Shown here piece after piece: positions 46,075 through 58,418 of a stretch of DNA of 64,000 bases. Below the pieces are notes generated by a model that ran no database searches, was not told the origin of the DNA, and saw only the letters and a program-made list of their open reading frames with translations. Within the stretch, counting starts at the first letter, position 1; every line of letters starts with the position of its first letter. Source of the DNA: Trichoplax sp. H2 (lineage: Eukaryota > Placozoa > Uniplacotomia > Trichoplacea). Made by a program: the position numbers and the translations under genes. Where the stretch lies: the NCBI GenBank assembly GCA_003344405.1, contig NOWV01000016.1:1-64000 (forward strand). The letters are read 5' to 3'.

Positions 46075-46984
46075 CTATGCAAAATGAGCGCTCCGTCTAC
46101 CTTGCAATGTGCCAAAGTAATACTGTAGTAATGGCCTTGTCAATGGGTAAACGCCATGCAAAATGAGCGCTAAGTCTACCTTGCAATATGCCATAGTAAT
46201 ACAGTAGTAATGGCCTTATCAGTGGGTAAACGCCATGCAAAATGAGCGCTCCGTCTACCTTAGAAGGTGCCATAGAAATGCAGTAGTAATGGCCATCATT
46301 ATCCGTGGATAAACACTATGCAAAATCAGCGCTCCGTCTACCTTAAAAGGTGCCATAGAAATGCAGTAGTAATGGCCATCATTATCCGTGGATAAACACT
46401 ATGCAAAATCAGCGCTCCGTCTACCTTGCTATGTGCCATAGTAATGCAGTAGTAATGGCCATCATTATCTGTGGATAAACACTATGCAAAATCAGCGCTC
46501 CGTCTACCTTAGAAGGTGCCATAGAAATGCAGTAGTAATGGCCATCATTATCTGTGGATAAACACTATGCAAAATCAGCGCCCCGTCTACCTTAGAAGGT
46601 GCCATAGAAATGCAGTAGTAATGGCCATCATTATCCGTGGATAAACACTATGCAAAATGAGCGCTCCGTCTACCTTGCTATGTGCCATAGTAATGCAGTA
46701 GTAGTGGCCATCATTATCTGTGGATAAACACTATGCAAAATGAGCGCTCCGTCTACCTTAGAATATGCTATAGAAATGCAGTAGTAATGGCCATCATTAT
46801 CCGTGGATAAACACTATGCAAAATCAGCGCTCCGTCTACCTTGCTATGTGCCATAGTAATGCAGTAGTAATGGCCATCCTTGTCAGTGGATAAACGCTAT
46901 GCAAAATCAGCGCTCCGTCTACCTTAGAATATGCCATAGTAATGCAGTAGTAATGGCCATCATTATCCTTGGATAAACACTAAG
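46075..46984. repeat. Tandem array: 11 copies of a ~82-bp unit
   Basis: Units start at the ATGCAAAAT(G/C)AGCGCTCCGTCTACC block, near 46075, 46154, 46235, 46317, 46399, 46481, 46565, 46648, 46730, 46813 and 46898. The rest of each unit is TTAGAAGGTGCCATAG or TTGCTATGTGCCATAG, then AATGCAGTAGTAATGGCC, ATCATTATC and GTGGATAAACACT. The first three units lack the ATCATTATC segment and are about 79-81 bp. Two versions of the central block (TTAGAAGG and TTGCTATG) alternate among later units, which suggests unequal exchange. The array ends 0.7 kb upstream of ODR4. Confidence 0.97.
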
Positions 46985-47679
46985 GTTGTTGCTAACATCA
47001 TACTGTAGTAACATGGATACTAGAACAAGATATTGAGCGTAGTAGATTCCATTGCGCTATCAATTTGCGGTTACAACTAGTATTATACTAGGACATGAAC
47101 TATGTTTTTGGTACTTGGCCTACGGTTGTGAATATCGGCATTCATGACTAACGGCACTTGATTATAGCTTGCATCTTTCTGCTCTTCCTTGTCCTCTTGA
47201 GACCCAGTTTTGTTAAGGATTCCATCTTCCAGTCACAATGATCAAGACTTTCATGGTATAACGATAATTTGGGTCCTAGTGAGAAGAAGGAAACTAGTGA
47301 ATAGATCACAATCAGTAGCGATTATCGTGATTATAGTAAAATAGAGTGCAAGGTGGATCGTGCTCGCTTGCAGTATTCTTAGTCATCCCATCCGAAAGGA
47401 CAAATCGAAAGCTCAACTTTATTCAAGCTAGCGTTAGTAAAGTGGTGTAGAACATCTTTATTTTAAGGCTGTTGCTACATCAAATTACGTCTTAAGACAG
47501 CCATCTCTTCTTGCATCGAGATTGACCGTTGGGTTGTTATTAGATAGCGCCTTTCACTTACTAGTAGAGGTGCTGCAAGTATCATTGATATCCAGCTTTT
47601 TCAGACTGTAGCAAGTCTTGTACCGTTAAATCCTCTATTCTACTAGACGTGTTTTACTCCATCTTGGAAATTGATCTCA
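46985..47679. other. Upstream flank of ODR4
   Basis: About 700 bp between the 82-bp array and the ODR4 start codon, presumably promoter and leader. No specific element is recognised. Confidence 0.5.
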
Positions 47680-50600
47680 ATGGGTTTAACTGTTATTGGT
47701 GAAGACAGCGTTGAGAATTATTTATTCTCATTATTTGGTAAAGTTCCACTTGAAATTGGCCTATTAATTGGACAGGTAAATAGGCTCTTATCCAATACAA
47801 GTTCATTCATTTTTATTACAAATGAATGACACTAGACGCTGTTGCACTACACTTTTCGTTGTTGTATCAACTGATGTATAGCAATCGGCTCTATACTTTC
47901 ATTAAAGCTAAGAGTGATAATAGCATTATCAAAGCTAACATATTGCATAGCATTAGTATTATTTTTCACTACTTTTATAGGCGTAATAGCCTTAATGGTA
48001 GTCGGATTGGGATAATGTACATTTCACAGTATCATCGACAATATGGAACTGATTATATTTTACGTACATTTTTATATTGCCCAACAGATTAAATATATCA
48101 TTTATTACTAGCCAATTGTAGATAAATAATGCATTGTTATTTATTCATAAAGTTTACTGTTTGTGTACCTATCGAGTAGTAGACTCTTACTTGAGCAGCC
48201 TTCCAAAATATTTTTATAAATCGTTAACTAATCTTCATCGTGCTATCTAATCTCAAATATACCTGTACTGTACGGAAATATTTATTCTCGATTTCTCTAC
48301 CTCTTAATCCCTGCTAACTTGTAGAATTTCGGTCAAAAAGCCTATATTGTTTCACCTATACGAACACCAGATCCTGAAGAACTAAGTGGTAAGATCTTAA
48401 AATGAAATCTAGGATAGGTTATCATGTTAATCATTATAAATCCATAGATCCAACACAATAGTATCGAGTTGGCATTGCTCTATTTTGCAATACACGTATC
48501 TTTGGCTTTGGCAAACGTGCTACTCCTACGATAGCTTGATACATCTTAAAAATTCTAGTAATTATCTAATTTTTCTATGTGGACTAAGAACAAGTTACTA
48601 CTGGTGCACTTGCCATAAATTGAGTATTAGTATGTCTATTATCAAATAGATTCTGTGTCATAATGAAAACTTGTATAATATTCCAATTTTGATGCATTAG
48701 CTTATACAACGTTATGTACATTCACGAAGATAACTATTCTTTTGATGCTAATGCATGAATGTAGATGAACAGAGTGAAGAGCCTAAAAAGGCACAGCCTA
48801 AATCATTAGATCAGTTTGACATCGGTTGGGTAGCCGAGCACGCTAGACAGGTAATACTGTTAGGGCATCAAGGATGAACATGACGTGCAATGATATATCT
48901 ACTTTAACAGCAATAATTACAGCACGATATTGTTAATCATTTCACTTTAAACATATACTTAGGTAAATAGTTCGTTACCTGGAGGAATAAAGGTTGTAGG
49001 TATCTACGTTTTTGCGTCGCCCGATGTCATCCAGTCAGGTATAAATGGACGGTTAAAACAGATACTCAATGCGGCTTGGAAAGCCAACCGATTAGAGATG
49101 CAACACGCTACAAGTGTTGTCGACAATAAATCTTTATGTCCAGGAAATGGAATCCTTTTATATGTTTCTTCAAATACCAAAAAGTATCCTTGATTCTAAA
49201 ATTTGATCAGTAAACATACGATGTGTACCCATAAATGATAAAATTATATTATTTTATTGTAATATTATCGACTAAAGGTACTATAATCTAGGCGCATTTA
49301 TAATTTGTCAATTAGTAAGACTTTATTACTGTAATTATATCCACATAATTATTGTCTATGCAGAACTCCTAATCCAAAATAATTATAACCTCGAAAGTGA
49401 TATATTATCGACATTTAAAGCTTACAAATTTAATATAATTGCAAATGTTTGTTACCCCTGCAATCATATTTGTGCTTGAAGTTATCAAATTTAACAAATT
49501 TCTAGAATATCATGCAAGAGCTTCGACATTAATAATCCACATGTAAGTTTTGATATGAAAGCATTAATACTCTAGTTTGAAGGTAACTTAAATGACAATC
49601 CACCCATTTGAAGGAAACTTATAATAGACGTAATTAAATTTATCTATAAAACTCAAAGACATCCGCTCAGCCCACGGATTGGAAATGTCAAAATTTTATC
49701 GGGAGGTGTCATTATCTGCGTTGTGCTTTCCTAGCAGATGCATCAATTATGGTTCGATCGTCGAGTTCTGGCAATCTTAGTAACGAAATCATGGTTAGTT
49801 TTAGTTACTTATTTAAAAAAGAAATATTCGCATGTTATGTACGTATGATACTTAATCAATATTTATTTAATTATCTTTAGGTGAGTCTAACGAATGTTAA
49901 TAAGCAATTAACTGCTGCTCATGCAATGATAAACTCCGAATTAAGAGAGCCTAGTCAATTGCTTGTTGTAAGTGATTCTAAGAATTTACTTGTTAAATCT
50001 CAATCGGACTCTATAGTCGTTGACTATTGATAATTATTTTGTAATACTTTTATGCTTCTAAATATACATTTTATTCCCATATTATTTGGGAACTAGACCG
50101 GAAAAAATACAAACACCGCACAAACATTCACTGTTGATTTATACAACTCTTACAAGGTTCTTGCAATAATAACTTACTCAGACCATTCTATTTTTGTCTA
50201 ATATAGCAAATTGAATGCTTATTATATCATTGTCTTCAATGTACTGTATGTTGACACAAGCGTGATACCAAATAACTACTTGAAATTTAGAATATCGCCA
50301 ACGCAACAACGAAGCCCCAGGAAGCGGATTACAAATATGCTATTAATATAAATGGCGAAATGGACTGCTTTGCCTATGTACACAATAAAGCTACTGTTGC
50401 AGAAGCTATTCATGTAATTATTAAAAAATAGGCGGGATAACTCCATTACAATTATTAATATGATCTACCAATTAGTTACTAACAACTCATTCGAATTAAA
50501 ATCACTATCGTACGTTTTGAACTAGGCTATTAAAGTCGACATTATACGAAGTTTGCATGCACGAATTCGTTTACTATGTGAAGATGTTGAGCAAAATGAA

Positions 50601-51337
50601 CCTAAGTTAAATGGTCAGTTTTGTGCCTAAAAATTAATAAATCTAAGTAAAATGGCGTTACAATTATGTTACTTGAAATTTTTAGAGCGTCGTTATCGCT
50701 GGTCAATTCCTAGACGCGTCAAGTATGAGCATCCGAAATTCAGATTAAAAATTTGCGATTATATGTTCAAAGATGAGGACGTCAAGGTAAAATAGACGTT
50801 TTGTATTCACAGTACTATACGTATATTAAGCAATATATAAATTTTATAATCTGTTTGCTGAAATTCTAGCTACCGTATTAAATCTGTCATTCCTCTGTAT
50901 ACCCAATTTCTAATATTTAAATGACATAAAAAATTGACATAGTTATCGTTGGAAAGAATATCTGACTTGTATGGCTCTGAAATGCAAACTTGCAAAATGG
51001 AATCTGCCGAAGAATTTCCTGGTGAGAAAATTTAATTTATTATCAGAATTTATTTAAATAATTACCATTTTATTTTTTATACAGATGAGCAATTAATAAA
51101 AATACCAACTAAGCAAAGCGTTCAACCAGATGCTACCAACCCACCTCAGAAATCTGCAGATAACAGCGAAAGAGGTAATTGAATAATAATTATAGAATTG
51201 ATTCTACACATTCTATAATATTCAATGCTAATAATTATTTTTTAATTTCAGCTTCATCAATGCAACTCATAGTTGCGATACTGATTGGCATAATTGCTAT
51301 AATTATTTTTGCATGGTTTGGATATAATTTGAAGTGA
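47680..51337 (+). CDS. ODR4: ODR4 homologue, 13 coding exons, complete
   Basis: Tail-anchored ER-associated protein that, in nematodes and mammals, works with the UFSP2/ODR-8 protease and helps G-protein-coupled receptors leave the ER. Coding exons: 47680-47775, 48325-48388, 48765-48850, 48963-49183, 49506-49542, 49659-49793, 49881-49967, 50291-50413, 50526-50613, 50686-50786, 50943-51021, 51085-51174 and 51252-51337. The phase closes to 430 residues (human 454). Recognisable stretches: N-terminal MGLTVIGEDSVENYL, GLLIGQ, SLPGGIKVVGIYVFASPDV, a 37-bp exon with SCKSFDINNPH followed by TSAQPTDWKCQ, RRYRWSIPRRVKYEHPKFR, and a final hydrophobic anchor LIVAILIGIIAIIIFAWFGY. The 37-bp exon is supported by the human STKKIFCRTYDIHDPKSSARPADW order; its downstream acceptor (AAAG at 49658) is poor. 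Confidence 0.92.
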
Positions 51338-52802
51338 TTAATGCGAAAAATTCGTCACTACTATTTGTATGAGAAAATGCTACTGGAAGCAAAATATTTA
51401 CCAGGTCCTTAAATGCTATGTAAATTGCAGGAGATATGCTAATTCGTGTTACCGAATTTATTGTTGCCTTGGAACTGTGCAGCATCTTATTCTTTGACGC
51501 GTATTGGCGCAAAGTAAATTAAGGATAGCATTATTAAACCAGCTCTTACTATCATAAATACATACACGGAATACGAGTATTCTGAAAACGTTATAAATTT
51601 CTATTTAGAGTATATGCGGCCTTCGCATCGTTAAAAACAATTGAATTACTCATTATGTAATCGTATAGTACAAAGTCATTGAGTGTTAGCTATAATTTGG
51701 AAATCTATTCAATTTTTCTTAACTGTTAATTCTGCAATCATCTAATGCATGTTACGGTCTTGAAGATACATATTTACAGTAACCTGAAATAAAAAGTTTT
51801 GATTTATCATTTCACTATCGCCTAAGAATTAAACTTCAGAAGTATATTACAAAATAGGTTCTTGCTAATAAAAAGTTCACGGGATATACTCGTATTGATC
51901 TATCTCTTATTCATGCCGTTATGTCAATAGAATAGTAAAAAACGTGCTCTCCCATTAAAGGGGGTAGTTAATAAAAGACGTGTATTATGGTCAAATTTTG
52001 ATTTCTTCATGTTTAAGAGTTTTACTCTAAAAATTTTGACGATAGGAATACGCTAATATGAATTGCAGTACTGCACATTAATAAATATAGCCTATAAACA
52101 TCAAGTGGTCCAATAAATACACGCATTACTTAGAGACATATTCATCCGTATCAAATATTTACAGATAAGAAATAGTACATGTAGAATATTTTATTTTAAA
52201 TGAAAAACTACCTATATATAATTATAATAGTCCATACAGAATAAGAAGTGTTTTAGATATAATAAATTCGACTCAGTAAGTGGTAGATCATTCATTCATT
52301 CAACTATTAATATCAATTGAAATTGAGCGTTCGTTTCCAATGCTAGTTTCGAATACAATGAAATGGTTTACCGTAATATCCAATAACGTCAAACAAATAC
52401 GAATACAGTATAACGGTCAGGAGCAGATCGACCACTATCGCAATTTTTGGTTATCGCATCCTTTCTATTTGCGTACTTTAATATTATATACTTTTGAAAC
52501 TCAATGTACTTAGTATTAAGATATATAACATTAAAACCTTGCATTATACTCAACTGTAATTCCTTTGATATCACTATTTAAAAATTTACGAATCAATTTC
52601 CACACCATATACAAATGAGTTCATTACCTAGACAATTATAAAAATCTTAACGAGTATTCTGTGGTTTTGGAAGTCAATTCTTATAAGACAGGGCATACAT
52701 TGCAAGGAAAGAAATAATACTGTAAAATTTATATTACATACTATCTCTAAAAATACTTGTGTTTTCGTAACAAGCTACTACAAGTATGAATCGAGGTCCT
52801 CA
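51338..52802. other. Convergent 3'-3' gap between ODR4 and RABL6
   Basis: 1.5 kb of AT-rich sequence, presumably the 3' UTRs of both genes. No array, exon or RNA gene is recognised. Confidence 0.55.
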
Positions 52803-55800
52803 TTACAGTTCATCATAATCATTTTCTTCTGACTTCTTTTTCTTTTTTTTATGTTTCTTCTTTTTGTCCTTGTCCTGACTGTCTTCGGTACCTTGACTTT
52901 TTTTCTTTTTCTGTTAAATTAGTACAGCGGATCATATAAATTCGAACAGTGGATACAATTTTGTCTACAGAAATACATCGATATCGTTCAAGAATCCAGA
53001 TACAGAAGAACAGATTACCTTTTTCTTCTTTTCCTTAGTAACTTCTAATAAGAAATAAAAGTTAAATTTTCTAAATAGCTTTAGCAGCGATACTGTATGG
53101 AAGTCTTTCTATATTTAGTTATAATAATACCTGTATTTTCAGGGACTTCCTCTTGTTGTAAAAATTCATCAAGGGAAGTAGGATATTCTATGAATAAAAA
53201 TAACACATATATTAACTTGAAATATGACGAAGATAAAAGCAAGCTTTCCAATTATTAATCGCAATAATTACTAGGAGATAATTGCGTTGTAGGGGAAGCA
53301 GCGTTATCAGGGTAGCTAAAGTCCATAGTATCTTTATTCTTTTTACTCTTCTTAGTTCCTTTTCCTTTCTTGCTTTTAGTAGGTCTGTAAATTTTGAAAT
53401 TTTCAGGACATATTGGTAAACGATCTATTCCTTACGACAATGCTAAATTACCTGTAATTAATCTACACATTTTACGGTACTAAAATATTTTGATGACACT
53501 TACTCATCTTCCGTTTTTATGACATTTAAATCCACATCATCATTTAGCCAGTCATCGAGATTCAGATTTGAAGACTGAGGTTCTGTACCATCAGTCGTGT
53601 CGCTTGCCTGGGAAATTGGAGAAGTAGGTGAACGGGGTTGGGACGATGTCTTTGGAGTATCATATTCGAATTTTAAATCAAACTTTAAGGGTCCTTTCGA
53701 CGACGATTTTACAACAGTCTCTAAGAATGCAATTTAATATTAATGATCACAACGAAAAGTACACCATAGCAGATACTAATATTGATTTAATTACTTTTAG
53801 CTGGTTCAGGTTGTAAAACGAAATCTTCATCTTTTGCAATATCCGGTTCATCACTATCACTAAAATCGTCGTCATCGCTTTCTCTAGTATTGGCGACATT
53901 AGCATTTTCAGTGACGAATTCATCTAAATCGATATCTTCATCGGCAGTAACCAAAGGATTACCGTCAGCTTCATCATCACTAATAAATGCAGATAAAATA
54001 CTTTACATGATTATCATTACAATACACTAGGTAATAGGAGAGAAAACTGTCAGTAATAGAACCAATACCTGCTGTCAACGGGAACCGGAACAGTTGTCGT
54101 TTCAGTTACTTTATTAGAATCTTCTAGGAAGGAGTTATCTAAGTCATCTTCCGGTTTGAAACTATCAACATTTGCACCAGTTTGCCTAGTAGTCCTATCA
54201 ATAACAATTGCTGGCCCTACAAATGTAAGATAGGTCAGTTATTTCATTATCGAGGCAATTAAATGGGCCAGATTAATCCCCTATAGTTTATTTAAAAAAA
54301 TGTAACAAGAAATATTACCATCAGTCTTTGTGTTGCCTGCTGGATTGGGAGAGGATTTAAATAATTTCGCTGTCATTCTCTCTCGCAGGGATAACTTTTG
54401 AGTTGTATTATTGTCTTCACTAGTCGTGACGTTAGTATTGGTTTTACTATTATTAACATTTTGAGATAGCTCCTTCGCTTTAGGCTTCGGAGACAACTTT
54501 TGAGGAGGTGGCGTCGGTTTTTCCACGTTTGCTCTTGCTGCTGCGGGGGCTGGACTTGGCTGCTGACTAGGAATCTCCTTCCTTTGATTTCCTACAGCTT
54601 TAATCCATTTACGAATGTTTTATAAGCTTAAATGTCGAATTTATCAAATATAACATCGTGACATACTCGTACTTGAATTGCTGAGAGTTTGATCTTGCTG
54701 CGCTGGAGTAGCCACACGGGTTCTATCTTTAGCTTTTTTATCTATTTCCTTAAGAAATCTATCCCATGCATACAGTAAACGTAAGTAAGTAGATATAGTG
54801 CATAATTAAGAAGATAACACGAAAGATCTTATAAGTAATTTTAATTAATAAACTAACAATTTATAATTTTGTTCTTCGGATTCTAAATGGATATCTAGCT
54901 CTTCGATTGCAGCCTGTATTTCGTTAGAGAAAAAGATAAAAGGTATGCTAAGGGAATGTTGGGATATAGGAAAATTTCTTAGCAGGAAAAATAATGTATT
55001 GTTAACCGAAATATCATCAGTATTAATTTTTAATTGTTTCAGTAGTGTTTCTCTCTATAAAACGAAAAAAAATCTATGGTTAAAGATATACGTATGATAA
55101 CGCTAAAAGATAATAAATGCATTACTTTTTTAGAATGTCTAACCTGCAGATGCAAATAGGGTAAATTAAAGTATTTGTAGAGATATTTGAGTCCATATCC
55201 GTTCTTCATTGAAGATTCGGCGTATCTAATGGAGGCCGAGTCTTCACGACTAGGTCACCATCGAAAATCGGCAAAATTTTTGTTAAATATGACCCTACGG
55301 TAGTAATGTCAAGGTTATATGCTTACTCGTCGAACTGCCTCAGCCATTCTATAGCTTCTTCTTCGGTAACTAATCTATGATCACCCATATCACGGCAGTT
55401 CGCCTGATGTGTAAAAGGAAATATGTATACAAGCAGATTATTACAGGATTGACAACTATCATATTATATAATATATTTCTATTTAAATAATTGTAAGATA
55501 TTTATAACTACCAGGATTAAAACAGGTAGATGCTTAGGAACTTTTGGTAGCTCTCTTTCAACGTACTGGAAAGTCCTACAGATATTAAATAAATTTAATG
55601 AATGAAAATCACAAAATGTTGTATACCGATTTGATGATCTTATCATTGCATTCTGATATTAAGCATGTTTACTAACCAAGGCTTCGTTATATCAAATAAC
55701 ATAATCACGCCATTCGTTCCCTTATAAACGTCAACAAATTCTGCATCTAGTACTCGTTCGTTCGTATCATCTTTATCCTGCAAATTTGATTTGATATTTA

Positions 55801-58196
55801 AGGGAATATAATTCATTATCGTAATTTCTTTGCAGTAGTAAGAATAATCAACTATTAAAACATCGCTATTAGCTATATGGAAAGAGTGTGAGAAGAAAGT
55901 AGAAACTGTTACGGTATTAGCCTCATTTCGTTACAATTCATATGTTATAGATTTATGTTAGTGCAAAACATACATTCATATAACACATGTTACTTACGTC
56001 TACTTCATTATTTGTTAATTTTAAACTAGCATTTGCTTTCTTCTTTGCACGGCCTTAACAGATTTTAGGGTGATTAGATTGCTGTGTAATAGTAAAGTAT
56101 TACTTGTAATTGTGAATCAACCTTTGTCGACGACGTCCCAAACTTCGACTTTTACGACATCATCACTAGCTGCAATAGGACGTAATGGAAGAGTAGTTCA
56201 GTACTAGATTACTAACAATACTAGTCCAGTATACGAGTATACTATCCACTAATGAAGACCTAAGATTTATCTAATCACTTAATCATGCGATACCCACATA
56301 CGTATAAATAATCAATAAAGAATCAACCTACAAGAATAAAACTCTGTTGCACGTTGTTAATTATATAATTTATAAAAGGGTGTAATTATACTCTAAATCA
56401 ATAAATGCGTGGTAAACATTAGATAAGAATGGACCAGTATTATATCTTATTTATGGACAAGTAAGAATGATTTGCTTTTTAATTATTGTTAGTAAGGCAT
56501 TTCAAAGTTAATCCGCTGTTGATATACCCAAAGCAATTCTAATGTTATGAGTTAATTTTTATCAACTACAGTATATCACCAGTCTTGTTAATATTAATTA
56601 AGAAGAAATAATTGAGAAATTGTAGAAAAAGAAATAGAGTAAATTCAAACAGACAGAATAACTAACTAAATAACTAAATCAGGTATCTATGAACTACATT
56701 GTTGTAATATTCCTAGACATTTACTACTATAAATACTCATAAGTTGTAACAATAAAGTAATATGAAAATCGAGTGTACGAGTATAAGGGTTAGAGTGTAA
56801 AATTTGGGTTGTATACTGTATGAAATTACAGTGGGGGCGATTTGATGAATAATAAAAGGTACTGTTGTGATAAGAAAGACAGCCATCCAGTGCAAATTGA
56901 TCAAATTAACGATAAATTAGATATTCATAATACAGTAGTTGATAGCTTTAATCAGAATAAAGAATACACTTTATCGATTTCAATTAACGCTCATTCCTTA
57001 CCTTTGTAATTCCAGTGTATGTTTGCAACCTATATCCATAAAAATACTTGTCATTAAAATGGTATTATGTCTATTCAATGCATACTCTTTACGTATACTT
57101 ATAGTTGGCTGCACTATGAAGGTAGGGGGATTTAAATAGCAAAGTATAGCCATGATCAATTACTAGTCTAGTACGTGTAGGAAAAATACCTATTCAAAAT
57201 CTTACGAATCGTATCCATGTTACCTGTGTAAAACTGTTTACCGTATTATTTATTGTTGGGTTGTATTATGCAAGTGTAAAAGCCCTTTGAATGATGTAAC
57301 ATGGCTAGTAAAAGATTATGTGAATACTTTCAGCAGGGTCAATTCTATCTACCTGAATCTCGTTGGTAGGTGTATATCCTTCAGCGAAGGGTCGACCTTG
57401 TAATCGATTCCATAAGCAACTCTTGCCAGTATTTCGGTCACCTTTGATAATAACTTTAACTATATGGTATAAGCATTACAAGTAGATAGATTTAGATAGA
57501 GTCACTGATATATGGATTTTATAAGAAGACAATTTATAAAATTGACTCATAATAATATAGTCGATGTACGTGTTTATTTCGATTTATGACAGCTCAATAT
57601 TTTATAAAGTAAGTCTTGCAAGGGGATAGACCATTGCATAGTATGATGAGTAATGAAGGCATCCACCAATTGACTGAGATTACATTTTGAACAGTCTTCT
57701 ACACTCATGTTGAATCTTTAGGAAGAAAAGTAAGTCAAGACCAAATCGGCTAATATCTCTTGACCGATAGAATCATTGGACTATTGATATTAAGTATCCA
57801 AAAAGGATTGATATGATTGGAGGGGCTGCATCAAACTACAGAGAGTCATTAGGCAAGATACTGTACAAGTCGTATTGAATTATTTTTTGATTCAATTAGG
57901 TACAATGCAAATTGACTGCCGTCCACTTGCATAATCATGATTAGTAAGGTAATTAAGGTATCCTTCTATCATGTCCATTTGTCTGTGGCTAAAATCCTCT
58001 TTTGACTGGCAATTGTACAATCGATGAAAAGTAGAAAATTCTTGTGGCTGTCATTGAAATACTCACTGTTATATTGTACTCCACGAGCATATTTCTTTTT
58101 CAAGGTCTGATCCATGACCTGAACACCCGTTGGAGGTGCAGGACGATTCTCTTCATTTGTACTTCTACTAGCAATCTTCTTTAATGCTTGAAACAT
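52803..58196 (-). CDS. RABL6: RABL6 (Rab-like GTP-binding protein 6), many exons, complete
   Basis: Large Rab/Arf-like GTPase with a long acidic tail, linked in mammals to cell proliferation and nuclear-cytoplasmic shuttling. N-terminal exons on the minus strand: 58067-58196 ([22 protein letters not shown]), 57353-57459 (P-loop GDRNTGKS, then [17 protein letters not shown]), a 28-bp exon 57002-57029 (VANIHWNYK) and an exon from 56169 ([15 protein letters not shown], the switch II region). Others lie near 55985-56060, 55680-55790 ([24 protein letters not shown]), 55510-55570 ([11 protein letters not shown]), 55330-55405, 55150-55230 ([19 protein letters not shown]), 54985-55060 and 54860-54920. 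The tail is encoded from about 54780 down: Pro-rich, then acidic, then Lys-rich, ending NDYDEL like the human DYEEL. In-frame upstream ATGs reach 58292, but conservation supports 58196. Boundaries of the tail exons are approximate. Confidence 0.93.
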
Positions 58197-58418
58197 CTTG
58201 AATTTTCTGTCAATTTTTTTTTCCTTCTTTGAAAATTGGAAGAGCCACGTAGTTTGAGTAGCTCGAGCTGGTTGACTGAATTTCAATGACATGAACAGCC
58301 TAGTGGAACACTTTGCTCAATATTACAGGAATACTATGGAGTTGATAGCATCGTACTGTATGTACCATACTGTTTTGTTCGCTACCGCTTTCCGTACTGA
58401 GAAGCACTGAGACCGGAG

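Noticed and set aside
47826-48092. 88-codon plus-strand frame
   Set aside because: It falls inside ODR4 intron 1 and shows no family resemblance.
56939-57139. Plus-strand frame of 66 codons
   Set aside because: It overlaps the RABL6 28-bp micro-exon in antisense and has no recognisable features.
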